Source of the DNA: Diplonema papillatum
Lineage: Eukaryota > Euglenozoa > Diplonemea > Diplonemida > Diplonemidae
Reading direction: 5' to 3'
NCBI GenBank assembly: GCA_030068145.1
Contig: JAPJBO010000253.1
Coordinates: 186,001 to 250,000 of the forward strand
Length of the DNA stretch: 64,000 bases
Shown one piece after another: positions 21,180 to 32,699 of this stretch (the stretch's first letter is position 1; each line of letters starts with the position of its first letter). A program made the translations under genes and the position numbers. A model generated the notes under the pieces. That model ran no database searches. It worked only from the letters and a program-made list of their open reading frames with translations, and had not been told where the DNA came from.

Positions 21180-23052
21180 GTCCGTTGGTCACACGGAACC
21201 ATTCCTGGGAGCCCATTTCAGTCTCACGTCAAGTCACCAGGCCACTCATGGAGTATCCCAGATCAGTCTCACGCCAAGTCACCAGGCCACTCATGGGGTA
21301 TCCCAGATCAGTCTCACGCCAAGTCGCCACTTTGGCCGCTCTCAGCTTTTGCATGCAGAGAAGTGGATGATTAGGTGACAAGATTTGATGCATTTGAGGG
21401 CTGAAGTTGTTGACACGAGAGCCACCCATGGGGTATTCCACTTCAGCCTCACGCCAAGTCACCACTTTGGCCGCCCTCAGCCATTGCATGCAGGGAGGCG
21501 GATGATTAGGTGACAAGATTTGTGTCATTTGAGGACGTTGCTACAAGAGCCACTCATGGGTATCCCGTGTCAGTCTCACGTCAAGTCACCACTTTGGCCG
21601 CTCTCAGCTCTTGCATGCAGAGAAGTGGATGATTAGGTGACAAGATTTGATGCATTTGAGGTCGTTGTCAGTTGTTAAGCACCAAATGGGTTCGATTTCA
21701 GTCTCACGCCAAGTCACCACTTTGGCCGCTCTCAGCCATTGCATGCAGGGAGGCGGATGATTAGGTGACAAAATTTGTGTCATTTGAGGACGTTGCTACA
21801 AGAGCCACTCATGGGTATCCCGTGTCAGTCTCACGTCAAGTCACCACTTTGGCCGCCCTCAGCTCTTGCATGCAGAGAAGTGGATGATTAGGTGACAAGA
21901 TTTGATGCATTTGAGGTCGTTGTCAGTTGTTAAGCACCAAATGGGTTCCATTTCAGTTGTCAGTTGTTAAGCACCAAATGGGTTCCATTTCAGTCTCACG
22001 CCAAGTCACCACTTTGGCCGCCCTCAGCTATTGCATGCAGGGAGGCGGATGATTAGGCGACAAGATTTGTGTCATTCGAGGACGTTGCTACAAGAGCCAC
22101 TCATGGGTATCCCGTTTCAGTCTCACGTCAAGTCACCACTTTGGCCGCTCTCAGCTCTTGCGTGCAGAGAAGTGGATGATTAGGTGACAAGATTTGATGC
22201 ATTTGAGGACACTGCTGAAGTTGTTGACACGAGAGCCACCCATGGGGTATCCCACTTCAGCCTCACGCCAAGTCACCACTTTGGCCGCCCTCAGCTATTG
22301 CATGCAGGGAGGCGGATGATTAGGCGACAAGATTTGTTTCATTTGAGGACCTTGCTAGTTGTTAGGCACTAGAGCCACCCATGGGGTATCACCTTTCAGT
22401 CTCACGTCACCACTTTGGCCGCTCTCAGCTCTTGCATGCAGAGAAGTGGATGATTAGGTGACAAGACTTGATGCATTTGAGGACATTGCTGCTGAAGTTG
22501 TTGAGCACTCACGTCAAGTCACCACTTTGGCCGCTCTCAGCTCTTGCATGCAGAGAAGTGGATGATTAGGTGACAAGACTTGATGCATTTGACGTCATTG
22601 CTGTTGAAGGTGTTAGCTGGAGCAATCGCTTTTCAGTCTCACGTCAAGTCACCAAACCCGTGTACCCTCAGGACGTAGCCTTCGCTCAATGGAAGCTGAA
22701 GTTTCCCATCAAGGTGTTTGCCGCCGCCGTAGGCCGCGCAGTCGTGAGAAAGAAGAGGGCCCGCAGCGTTACAAGGCGGCGATCCCCCGCGAGACGAGCT
22801 CACCCGCCGGCCAGAGCGCCCGCTGCAGCACCAACTCCGGTGCCGCCACTCACTGTAGCAGAGCCGCAACCTGCAGCGCGCCTCCGGAGCGACTTACGCC
22901 CGCCGTAGCAGCACGAAGAGAAGTGAGGAGACCGGAAACTCCCCGGAGAGATGGTCCCTGCACTCTAACTCGTCTCTCTCTCTCTCTCTCTCACCACTTT
23001 GGCCGCTCTCAGCTCTTGCATGCAGGGAAGTGGATGATTAGGTGACAATGTT
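21180..23052. repeat. Satellite array of about 110-180-bp units
   Basis: Units share TCTCACGTCAAGTCACCACT, TTGGCCGCTCTCAGCTCTTG, CATGCAGAGAAGTGGATGAT and TAGGTGACAAGATTTG, with variable linkers (some units add TTGTTAAGCACCAAATGGG). About ten units run to 22650. One isolated unit at 22995-23050 follows an unrelated GC-rich insert at 22655-22985. Confidence 0.9.
22679..22908 (+). CDS. Possible terminal exon embedded in the satellite array
   Basis: After an acceptor-like GTACCCTCAG comes a GC-rich open segment starting DVAFAQWKLKFPIKVFAAAV, continuing into Arg/Pro/Ala-rich sequence and ending at a TAG. Composition matches the window's genes and not the surrounding satellite. It could be a last exon of the archaemetzincin or of an unknown gene. 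No domain is recognised. Confidence 0.3.
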
Positions 23053-23190
23053 TTCTGAGGACGTGGCTTTTGTTGCCGGAGAGTGACACATCCCCCAAAA
23101 CGAGCTATCTCCCTCCACCCCCATGCTACCCAAGCCTGCACGGTCAACAAGAGACTTTAAAATACCGACCTTTTGATCCACACAAAGCGC

Positions 23191-23199
23191 TATAAAAGG
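23191..23199 (+). promoter_or_regulatory. TATA box of the first p24-WW gene
   Basis: TATAAAAGG, 77-85 bp upstream of the start codon at 23276, in the usual position for a short 5' UTR. Confidence 0.65.
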
Positions 23200-23275
23200 T
23201 TCTCGTTTGTCGTGCCGCCGGGCACCCTCGTCCCAAAGGGAACGTGAAGAAAAAGAAGGAGGCGTCGGGGTCACG

Positions 23276-26200
23276 ATGGCGTGTACGGCCCGCTACGGAC
23301 TTTGCATCCTCGGCTTCCTCTGCGCTTCGGCGGAGGCGTACACTTTCTTTGTGAAGCCCTCCGCGCGAATGTGCTTCACCGAAGAGCTCGGCGACGAGCG
23401 GTTGCTGATGCACATCACGTACCAGGTGTGGGCGTTTGCTCAGGGGCCGGCGGAGTAAGGGGGGGGTCGAATAATAACACCTGTGTTATCATTCGATTTG
23501 TCGAATAATAAATTAGTTCCGGGTAGCCGAACAATAGCAGGATCAAATAGTGGTAGTGTTTTCAGACAACCAGACGTGTGTCAAATAACTGTTATTATTC
23601 GACCCCCCTTCATTCACTAGGGTTCGCACTGGAGTTTGCGGGGGTGTACCGACACTCTACACTTTGACCGCACCGTTACTTAATTCAATGCAAGACGAAG
23701 GGGAAGCGCGAAGCGACCAGCCCGGACGGACCAGCAAGACGCAAGACCAGGAGACGAAGAGGAGGAAGGGGACGCGCCGCAGAGACCCGGGCTGAGTAGC
23801 CTGGAACTATAGTGTGATGGACCTGGGGCTCACGCACTCAAAGTTCGACCTACACGCACCCGTTGTACCATCGAAACCATCGAATCAGGAGTTACGTTAC
23901 GGGGGTTTTCAAAGTTCTATTCCCGGGTTTCCCAGGGGTTTCCGTCAGATCCATTAGCTCTATTCGCTGCAGCACGGGTGGTGCAGAGCGAACAGTCAAC
24001 CAACCTAGTGTGCCAGTGGGGTGCAGGATCCGATCGACATGAGCGCAGTGCTAGAATAAGTGAACGCGCGAGTGAGTGGGGCAATGCGAGCACAAGAGAG
24101 AGAGACCGCGCAGCGTCAGCGTTTACGGCTCTTGTGCACTTTTCACGTCTCAGCCGCCACCCTTTTTTAAACAATCACGCCACGCCTTGCAGACGAGCCG
24201 CGATATCAGCATCGTGGTAGCGAGACCGAACGGCGAACCTCTGCTGACGCAAACGCTGACCGAAAAGAAGGGAAGCCTTCAGGTATGGCGCAGGGTGTCG
24301 GCGGGACATGTCAATATTTTGCCAGTATCATTTCCGCCAGCGGTCGGGACCCTTTTCATCCATGCACGGTATCGAAAGGTTGCCCAGCCGTTTTCCCGAT
24401 GGAGTACTCACTTGGCCCTTGGGCTTGACTTCGTACACCACAGCCCCGGTCCTCAGACCTTCGCGTTCGTTACCGTACAACACCTGGCAGTGTGAAGGAC
24501 CCCACGGGCCCACAATGGCTGTGTACACTGGTCCTGGGGCACTTTGAATCAAAATGCGGGTCGGATACTGATCAGAACCAAAAAAAAACCCAGCGGGTCT
24601 GAATCCAGAACGAAAGCAGTATGTGTGTGGGCTCCTTGGTTTGGACTGTATGGCCCCTTCCGAGTCAACCCGACCGGATATTGAGCGCAGAAGGAGCGAA
24701 AACGCAAGACTTGGGGCGTTTTTAACTCACATCGGCCTGCACATGTATCTTGCATTCATGCTTGATCAAGTCTAAATCAACAACTCGATGGTTATCGACA
24801 AGGTCGCCCTCTGGATAAAAATATGATCGTGTGGTAGTAGCCCTTAACAAACGCGAGCTAAATTGCGACATGTCGTCAGGCAATAGGTTCACTTTGCCCT
24901 TACCGCATAGATACCACTGATAAAGAGAATGCTCCTCAGGCAAGTGCATTCCGACGGGAGTATGGAGTAACAAAACACAGCCTCTCTAGCTGCGGGAGAA
25001 ACGCCGTTTTCAACGCAGTCTGCACTCAGCTTCTGCTCCCATCGCTGCCAATGTCTACCCCCCCTTCACTTGCAAACCTGCGCTTGTGGGCGTTGCGCCA
25101 GATACCGTATAGTGGCAGCACTTCCGCGTCCTGTGGATGCTTTTGGTTCAGCAAACTTAAATGCATGTAATATAACTTCAGGTACCGACGTCAGGCAAAG
25201 AGGGCCCCCACGCTATCTGCTTGTTCTCGAGTGCGCAGGTGCCGATCTCTGTCAGCCTGTCCATCGAAACCCACCGAGCAGGGATAGGCGAGTATAAGGA
25301 GTACCAGGACCCTGCCAGTCAGCGCACGTTCTATCACAACCCAACGACGAAGGAGAGCTTGTGGACGCTGCCGAAAGAGGTGACGACGCTCCTCCGCGCG
25401 AAGGACGTCGACAGCAGCGTGCTGACCGAGGACGTAGGATCCGTGCGCGAAGAGATCAGCGTCTACGCGAACTACATGAACTCACTCGAGGCGCTTCTCG
25501 ACCAAATCGTCGAGGAGTCGGCCGGGATCTCGGAACGCCAGAACCACTTCGTGCATGCTGCAGAAGCAACGTCCCGGGCGGTGTTCTGGATGTCCATCGT
25601 TCAGGTCCGCCTTTTTCCATCACCAGGCGTTTTTCTCAGGCAAGTTTTGGCAGCCGCTGCTTCACAGTGCATGCTACTCCATGTGGTTCATGTACTCAAA
25701 CAGAACTCAACGCTTAACAAAATGACGTGGGCGGCTTTAGATTTACATCTGAATGCCACCTCAACCACAATAATGTACGGTACCGTATTATGTTGTCGAC
25801 AAACAAGTGAAATTCATATAAAACAAAACTACGCACTTCTTTTTTTGCGACAACCAATTTCTAGAAAAACAGCCACAGGGCAGAGCGGACGGGGTTGCAG
25901 CACTGCGCTGCCTCGACTCAAGCTTTGCAAGCTGTAGTTGACAGTCACGTTCCTGGTCCCGGAGCGGCCTTTTTCTTCTTTCCCTCAGGACCTTCGTCAG
26001 GTGAGCAGCGCGACCTCCCTTGGCAAGTTCTCAGATCAACTTGCGTCTGATGCAGCTGTTGTATGGAATTGCCTAGTAGTGGTAGTGGCCAACTCCAGGG
26101 CTCTGTGACGGTTAAGAGCACACTTAAGCAGGGCTGCATCCTCGTGTTGTAGCCGTGTTGTGCATACGGCGGCGCGGGGGCCTGGTCAACCTCCTCATCA

Positions 26201-26399
26201 CTACAGGGCACAACCCTTTCGCGACGTGATTGGGCTGTCGATCCATTCCAAGCTCACCCAGTTGCCACATCCATTCAAATCATTTTCAGACTCAATCACT
26301 GACACCCGACCCAACAAACAGGCGACGATTTGCTTCATACTCCCTCTGATCCAAACAGTCCAAATGCAGCGTCTCTTCCTTCGGAAGAAGATGGTGTAG
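23276..26399 (+). CDS. p24/EMP24-family (GOLD) cargo protein with an inserted WW-like domain, paralogue 1
   Basis: Four exons, 23276-23425, 24193-24282, 25182-25604 and 26322-26399, all phase 0 with GT-AG ends, giving 246 residues. Type I membrane proteins of this family cycle between ER and Golgi in COPII/COPI vesicles and select cargo. Visible parts: signal peptide (1-21), GOLD domain beginning YTFFVKPSARMCFTEEL, a WW-like segment at about 117-145 (EYKEYQDPASQRTFYHNP, then S-L-W141-x-x-P144), a coiled-coil stretch (160-205), the juxtamembrane AVFWMSIVQ (compare LWFSI in other p24s), one membrane helix, and a cytosolic tail ending RKKMV, a KKxx retrieval signal. The first WW tryptophan is Tyr118 here. 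The extra 35 or so residues explain the length over typical p24s. Intron 1 has a MITE; intron 2 holds antisense exons. Paralogue 2 follows in tandem. Confidence 0.88.
23459..23610. mobile_element. MITE in intron 1 of p24-WW paralogue 1
   Basis: About 150 bp with a nearly perfect 21-bp inverted end: AAGGGGGG followed by TCGAATAATAACA on the left, TGTTATTATTCGACCCCCCTT on the right (the left end has extra Gs). Non-coding. No clear target duplication. Confidence 0.85.
24412..24985 (-). CDS. Two exons of an antisense gene nested in p24-WW intron 2
   Basis: On the minus strand, exon A (24985-24731, 85 codons) ends at a GTGAGT donor. Exon B (24567-24412, 52 codons) begins after a textbook acceptor (ten Ts, then GGTTCTGATCAG) and ends at another GTGAGT. 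All junctions are phase 0, so the reading frame stays open across the 163-bp intron. Peptides include ATTTRSYFYPEGDLVDNHRV and GPVYTAIVGPWGPSHCQVLY. The SYFYPEGD and GPVYTAIV stretches weakly recall the beta-sandwich region after the catalytic domain of GH38 alpha-mannosidases (AYLFLPDG, then GPLV-type motifs). This is only a suggestion. No start or stop was located, so the gene is partial or its other exons were not found. Confidence 0.5.
25868..25985 (-). mobile_element. SINE-like element S, copy 5 (fragment)
   Basis: Only the part from AGCCACAGGGCAGAGCGGAC to GGAGCGGCC plus the T/C tail, inside intron 3 of p24-WW paralogue 1. Confidence 0.75.
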
Positions 26400-26960
26400 C
26401 ATGGTGCCGCACCCAGCAGTCGGCAGGTGCCTGGACAACCGTTCGCAAGCCCGCAGCCAGACAGGCACCGCTTCCAGCTGAAGGGTTCAAGCCGTCTTCG
26501 CAGGATTCGAACAAGGGTTGTTTCTCGAGCATTTTTGTCCCCCTTCCACTTTTGTACTAAAGCAAGTGGACTCGATACACTCCGGGCTCGTCCCCGCAAA
26601 ATTGACTTCTTGCATCCCGGCACGGCACTAACCGAACGAGTGAACTCGAATGGGAACGGACTTTCAACAGCCTCCAGTAGGCCGAGTAACACACACGGCA
26701 AAATAGTCACACAAAAGACTCACAGCGGCCACCGCGGTGCGCGGCGGAGACACCTCAGAGCCCGAATCCTTTCGGGTGTGTTGGTGCCAACGCTTATGTG
26801 GCAACTGTGCGTGTGTGGGTAACGGTCGAGGGGGGAGTACAAAAGGGGTTTCTCAGTTTTTGCTTGACCTCTTCAACCGCACTTTTGGCGAGTGGATATG
26901 AGGAGTTCGCTCAGAAACGTAAGGATTCCAACTTGACGCACCGAAGGCGCTCAAGCAAGC
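26400..26960. other. No gene recognised
   Basis: Downstream of p24-WW paralogue 1. Open frames on both strands lack domains. Confidence 0.35.
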
Positions 26961-26964
26961 TAGG

Positions 26965-27200
<236 letters not shown>

Positions 27201-27739
27201 GTGTGTGGGTAACGTCTCTAGACCACTTTCAGCAGTCGGGTTTGAGTTTCCGACACGCTGCCTTTTGGGTCCTGTGCCTCCTCTCCGAAGGGGGGACGGG
27301 TAGAGCGTGCTACCCTTGGATGGGCGTGTGTGGAATGCATTAATTCAAAGCAAACCGACTACTGGTTTCAACACACCCCAGCTTCGATTTTCGCAATGCA
27401 AGCGCCGTTGGCTTGCAGTTTTATAAAGATGAGGAAAAGGAGAAATCTTGGGACCCAGACCGGAGGGCTATGCGGCTTTGCATCCGGTCAGCAAACGCGC
27501 AACGTCCAAACGGCCGGGGGAAGCCCCCGACCCTCCACTGTTTTCGGGGTCTGTATGTTCTTCAGGGGGCATCCCGCTACTGGCCTTTTTTTCCTCCCGT
27601 TCTCGTCGAAAGATGCACCCAGGTCTGCGAATATTCACGGCGCTGGCAGCAACTGGAATTGGCCCCGCATGTGCACCGACGGGGTTTTGGCATTGACCCG
27701 TATGGGTCCTGTCGTTTATCATGTACGGTTTGGTGAAAG

Positions 27740-28098
27740 AAAGAAGAAGAAGCAAAAAAGAAGGCCGCACCTGTTGCTGCCTCCGACTCAAGCTTTGCAA
27801 GCTGTGGTTGACAGTCACGTTCCTGGACCAGGCGCGGCCTTCTTTTTTGCAACATGACGGTCAACCACAGCTTGCAAAGCTTGAGTCGGAGGCAGCACCG
27901 TGCCACAACCCCGTCCGCTCTGTCCTGTGGCTGACCGTCTCGACGAGCTTGTGTTCAGCGCAAGCGCCAAGCCCCAAGGTGCGCCAAGCCTTGATGCTTT
28001 AGTTTGGGAACTCGGTAGCCACGTGACCCGTAGGCTCTGCAGTACCGCCGAACACGTGAAGCTTGGCTCCCGTGTAGCAGGCTTTCCCTGGTACCTTC
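27740..28098 (+). mobile_element. SINE-like element S, copy 6, with an inverted fragment of itself
   Basis: 27772-27845 is an element fragment in the reverse sense, immediately followed by a near-complete forward copy (27856-28098). TTTGGTGAAA at 27730 and TTTTGGTGAAA at 28108 look like the target duplication of the whole composite. Confidence 0.8.
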
Positions 28099-28292
28099 AC
28101 GTTTTGGTGAAAAAAATGAAACCCAGTCAAATAACGAGCATGAAGCCCCCGTGTGCCCCCTGAATGTCCCAAATACTCTCCAATCCTGCACACCAGGTGC
28201 AAACTGCCAACTCATTTTGCATGCAAATGACTCCCCTACTAACGAGAAGACGAGTTTTCGTGAAAAGTCGAGAGTTCGCCACCATCAGGCAC

Positions 28293-28328
28293 CTGTGCTT
28301 GGGTGCAGCCCACAGCACCCAAGCACAG
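28293..28328. other. Perfect 14-bp stem, 8-nt loop hairpin
   Basis: CTGTGCTTGGGTGC, loop AGCCCACA, then GCACCCAAGCACAG. No adjoining coding sequence; it could be a small-RNA hairpin or transposon remnant. Confidence 0.7.
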
Positions 28329-28339
28329 AGATAATATTA

Positions 28340-29410
28340 TAGACAACATGCCGGGACGTAACTGGAGCTTGCCGGCGGCTCCTTTAACATGGAGGGATTG
28401 TTGCGGGACGTGTACAGGTCTTCACCGGGTGTTTATGTGTTTATGTGGCGGGCATGCTTTGGGGAAGCTGGCCGTGCAGTGACGGCAAGCGCGGAGCTGC
28501 TGGAGGACTGGTGTCAGTGCTGAGGTGATTGAGGTTGAGAGAGGCAATACATACAGCATAGTCGCCACGCATGCGTTCAGTCCTCGGTGGTCCTGAAGCG
28601 GCTCAGCAAACGGGGCCGCACCACCCATGCCCTTCACGTATCCGGGACCTACCTGAGTGACTACAAGGAGTGAGGACTGTACCAATCACCTACCAACCAA
28701 GGTCAGCCCAAACCGGAAAGAGCTGATTCACGGGTATTGAATATATATCCCATACATCTTCCACTTTCATGATGCCGCCAGTGAGGGTGCCGAAGGGTAA
28801 CGCGAGGCTTTGGGGCCAAAAGGCAATTTCACACATCAGTCAGTCCCCTTCCGGAGCTTCTCAGTCTCGGGTACTCGGTATTGGTTAAAAGACGGTGCGC
28901 CCTACAGTGAGACGACTGCCCTGATGGTCTGTATGTTGTATCTTTGGGGTCCTGCACGTGTTCGACGGCGACGTCACCCATGCGTCATGGGAAGAAGTGT
29001 CGGGCTCCCCGTTCCAGTGGGGGCAGTACTACCTGCACAGCGTCCTGACCCGCGGTGCAGTTAACTCGTGCTGGGATGCTGCAGCCAAACAAGAGTTCTC
29101 CCGGGGCGAAGTTACCAGACCTTCGAGATACACTTTTCGGCCAACGCAGCAGATGAAGTCGACATCTTGCGCGCAAGCGGGTACCCAGCCGATACCTGCA
29201 GGAAGCTGAGTCTTCCGCGAGACTGCCGCAGCAGGCAGAACTTTCACAAGGCGGATGGGGTGCGAGTCATTGACTCGGGTGCAGTACCTGAAGCTTGGCT
29301 CCCGTGCAGCAGGCTTTCCCTGGTACCCAGTGTCGTTGGAAAAACAGAAACACAGCAAGGTGCCAGCATCGGGAGGAGGGTGTGGTTGGTGGGTGGGAAA
29401 ATCCCGTGCC
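28340..29410. other. Intergenic stretch with a coding-like scrap
   Basis: Near 29120-29215 the plus strand reads FEIHFSANAADEVDILRASG, which looks like protein but has no supported exon borders. A 43-bp piece of element S lies at 29284-29326. Confidence 0.3.
29284..29326 (+). mobile_element. SINE-like element S, copy 7 (terminal scrap)
   Basis: GAAGCTTGGCTCCCGTGCAG through CCCTGGTACC only. Confidence 0.7.
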
Positions 29411-29417
29411 GAAGCGA

Positions 29418-29427
29418 GAATAAAAGA
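29418..29427 (+). promoter_or_regulatory. TATA-like box of the second p24-WW gene
   Basis: GAATAAAAGA, about 50 bp before the start codon at 29472, parallel to the TATAAAAGG of paralogue 1. Confidence 0.5.
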
Positions 29428-29471
29428 GGGAGGCAGGGTGCGCGGCCGAAGGCAAAGCAGGAGTAGCGACG

Positions 29472-32202
29472 ATGTCGCCGTCGAGGCTGGTTGCGTTTCT
29501 CTTGGTGTCAGCAGCGCTGGCGCCTTCGGCTTCGGCGTCATACTTCTTCTTCGTCAAGCCGGCGAAGTACACGTGCTTTGCTGAAGACCTTGATGTGGAG
29601 CGCACCATCGTCCACACTTCGTACGAGGTATGCGTTTGGTGCAGAAACCAACCCTTCTTGACAGAAAAGGGGCCCCCACCCCTCTTTGGGAGCCGTACAC
29701 TCCCCTTTTTGCCTTTTCTATTTTTGCATCCCTTTCCTCGAAGAAGACTTGATGCTATCATCAACCATGCATGAGAGCAAGGTCCATCACACGGGCCACA
29801 CAGTGCACACATGGTGTATGCAGCACATGGCACACAACAGCACATCGCATGGTCCACGCAGAACATGGTGCAGCCTATGGTTCACGCAGAACATAGTGCA
29901 ACACATGGTCCCCCCTTTAGCACTTAACAACGTTCACCTCCCGCAGACCGGCCCGAATATTGGGGCGAGCAACATCTTGCTCGATGTTATAACACCACGT
30001 GGGGCGACTATCCACTCGGAGCTAATCACGAAGACGGTAGGCTCGTTTCAGGTTTGCAGTTTCGCGTTCTTTTTTGTGTGGCAGAAGCAGTCGCCCGTTC
30101 TGAGTTCAGCCCAGTGACAATATGACTCGCCTCCCGACAGACGGCAGCATCAGGCTTGATACCCCAAAGTTTTTTGGTGAACGGAATCGTGTCCGTACAC
30201 ATCTCACTGGGCATGGAAGCCATAGCACATTCGCCAACTTTTTGCCCATCATAGAACATTCGTTAAAATTGTCATTTCTGGCGGTAGGCACAGAAGAATC
30301 CGACAGAAAGGAAAAAAAGGACAAGGAAAAAGGCTGCTCCGGTCAGGATTTACTCTCCGGTTTCGGTCTCAGAGAAAATATGTGTGGTCCACATGTGGAC
30401 ACTCAAGGTTAGAGGGAAACAAAACCTTTCCCCCTATGTGCGTGGCTGTGCGGCCTGGGCGACTTGTGGGCGTCGACACCCCTGCGTCTGGACCAACCTG
30501 TGGCAAGCGCATACCCGTGTAAAAAATCCAAAACAAATCCAAAAAAAAATCCAAAACAAATCAATGTGGAAATCCACACGTTCCACGTAAGCCCTGGCTC
30601 CGGGCCCAGGAACCACAGCTTGCAAAGCTTGAGTCGGAGACAGCACAGCTACTATCCCGTCCGCTCTGCCCTGTGGCTGACCGTCTCGACGAGCTTGTGT
30701 TCAGCGCAAGCGCCAGGCCCCGAGGTGCGCCACGCCTTGATGCTTTAGCTGGGGAAACCGGTAGCCCTTTTGACCCGTAGGCTCGTGGCTCTGCAGCACC
30801 GCCGAACACGTGGAGCTTGGCTTCCGTGTAGCAGGCTTTCCCTGGTACCTAAATACCTAGATGACGACGGAAGAAACACAAAAAGTATTGACCTTTGCTT
30901 TTGGCGGCAAAGGTTTTGTTCACACCCGCCGAGGGCAGGCAGTTCGGTACCCCGTGAACCCCGTTTTGCAGGTGACGACATCAGGCGTTGAAGGCCCGCA
31001 CAGCTTATGTTTGTCGGTGAAGGGAACGGAAGTCGTGCGCATCTCGCTGAGCGTCGAGGCCCACGAGACTGGCACAGGCGAATGGACTGAACACACGGAC
31101 CCTGCCAGTGGGAAAAAGTTCTTCCACAACCCGAGTACGAAGGTGAGTCTATGGCAGCTGCCCGCAGACGTTACGAATTCGCTGAGTGCCCGGGACATCG
31201 ACCCGGATAGCACCACGGAGGAAGCGGGGGCCACCAGGGACGAGCTGGCTATTTACGGCAACTACATGAAGTCGCTCGAAGCGCTGATGTCGCAAATCAG
31301 CGAAGAATCCGCGCACCTCGTCGAGCGCCAGTCGCGGTTCCAAGGCGCCAGCTCGGACACCGCCACCGCCGTGTTCTGGATGTCGATGATCCAGGTTTCG
31401 CTTTCAATTTATTGTTTTTGAAAGGTGCGCAACTCGTGCACAGAATGGTTGACCAGACCTCTTTTAAGTCTGTGCCTGCGACAGACGAGACACGTACACA
31501 CTCAGAGGTAGCAGCATTGCACAATGCTTGGCACAAGGTCCGCGCCACTTTCCCTTGCGAGCGAGTCTCGGAACAGGACTCAAACCTCTGACTCAGGTGG
31601 CGACTGCCGACCATGACGGGTGCTTGCACCAGGAGTTTGCAACAGTTAGTCAGGGCAAGCTCATTGCAGAGAGAGTTCGCCACATCCTCGGGCGAGATCA
31701 GCCGCCTGTGTAAATACGAGGCACGAAAACCCCGTGCAGCGAACACCGCAAGCTGAAAACAGAAGTCTTGAACCGAGTGCCATATGGAGAAGCTGACAAC
31801 CTCCCACGCTCTATCCGTCCCCCGAAGGATTCCGCCCACCCTTGGGAGAGGAGTCGCCGGAACCAAAAGCAGTGTGTCGGAGATTTAAAGCGACTGGCGA
31901 AGGTGACAAGTGGGCTATACTGCGACTCAGCCGTTATCTATACTGCGATTCAGCCGCTACCCGCTGAAAGCCATGCACTTGAACTCACTTACACACACGT
32001 GGCACAGGAAGACACCGTGTAAAAACGAGTCCACAACACACACACACACCCACGATGGGCTTTCTTCCGCGCGAGGGATAGCCCACAACTGAGATTTAAC
32101 ACACACACACACACACCCGCACAGGTCGGCATCTGCTTCCTGATTCCGGCTATCCAGACTTTCCAGCTGACACGAATGCTCGTCAAGAAGAAGTTAGTTT
32201 AG
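29472..32202 (+). CDS. p24/EMP24-family (GOLD) cargo protein with an inserted WW domain, paralogue 2
   Basis: Four exons, 29472-29627, 29947-30051, 30972-31394 and 32125-32202, with the same phases as paralogue 1 and an identical 423-bp third exon length; 253 residues. Signal peptide 1-23, GOLD domain starting SYFFFVKPAKYTCFAEDLDV, WW domain at about 124-152 with both tryptophans (W125, W148), the aromatic pair F137-F138, N140 and P151 (EWTEHTDPASGKKFFHNPST), coiled coil, AVFWMSMIQ, membrane helix VGICFLIPAIQTF, and tail KKKLV with a KKxx motif. The WW sits on the lumenal side, which is unusual: WW domains normally bind proline-rich ligands in cytosol or nucleus. The clear homology of the two genes and their tandem order show a local duplication after the WW had been acquired. 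Expected role is ER-Golgi cargo selection; a lumenal proline-rich partner would be inference. Confidence 0.9.
29660..29800 (+). repeat. Dispersed repeat R9 in intron 1 of p24-WW paralogue 2
   Basis: TTTGGGAGCCGTACACTCCC, CCTCGAAGAAGACTTGATGC and CCATGCATGAGAG in the standard order. Confidence 0.7.
30592..30850 (+). mobile_element. SINE-like element S, copy 8, in intron 2 of p24-WW paralogue 2
   Basis: Diverged copy from GGCTCCGGGCCCAGGAACC to CCCTGGTACC. The left tract is not purine-rich here. Confidence 0.8.
31790..32020 (+). repeat. Dispersed repeat R6
   Basis: The stretch with GATTTAAAGCGACTGGCGAA, AGTGGGCTATACTGCGACTC and GCCATGCACTTGAACTCACT matches 50040-50170 in the TPR gene intron. 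Here it is in intron 3 of p24-WW paralogue 2. Confidence 0.6.
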
Positions 32203-32504
32203 GAAACAGCGCCAGTTCTTTCTTTTTTTTTTCTTCTCGGGCCTTCTTACAACAGGGTTTCCTACGAGAAATCGAGTTTCTGAGCCTTTATCGGCAGTAC
32301 CGGCATGGTGGGTTTCTGATGAAATTTGATGCACTTTGGAACGGTTTTTGGAGCGCACACTCACTTGAAACCCTGGACTTTTCCAGTCTCCGGGAACCTT
32401 TTGTCCTCGTCCGGTTGCGATTTCGGCCATTATCCACAGTCTTGGAGCACGGGCCTAGAAAAGCAGGCTTCGGCCCCCTGAGCCTCGAAGGCCCCCTGAG
32501 CCTC

Positions 32505-32690
32505 GTAGGAAATACTTGAGGAGTTGCGAAATCTAAAAGGAGGTAAATGTGTGGTACTCATCAGGATGTCGATGACTCCCCACTATCCCAACGATGTTCA
32601 AATCTAAAAGGAGGTAAATGTGCTGTTGCCCTCACGAAACACAGGTAAATCTGGGTTTACTGGCAGGCGTAAGCGTTCAACCAATTCTTT
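32505..32690 (+). repeat. Dispersed repeat R3
   Basis: TAAAAGGAGGTAAATGTG occurs twice, then CACGAAACACAGGTAAATCT and GTAAGCGTTCAACCAA, as at 10800-10960. Confidence 0.7.
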
Positions 32691-32699
32691 AGGAAACTG

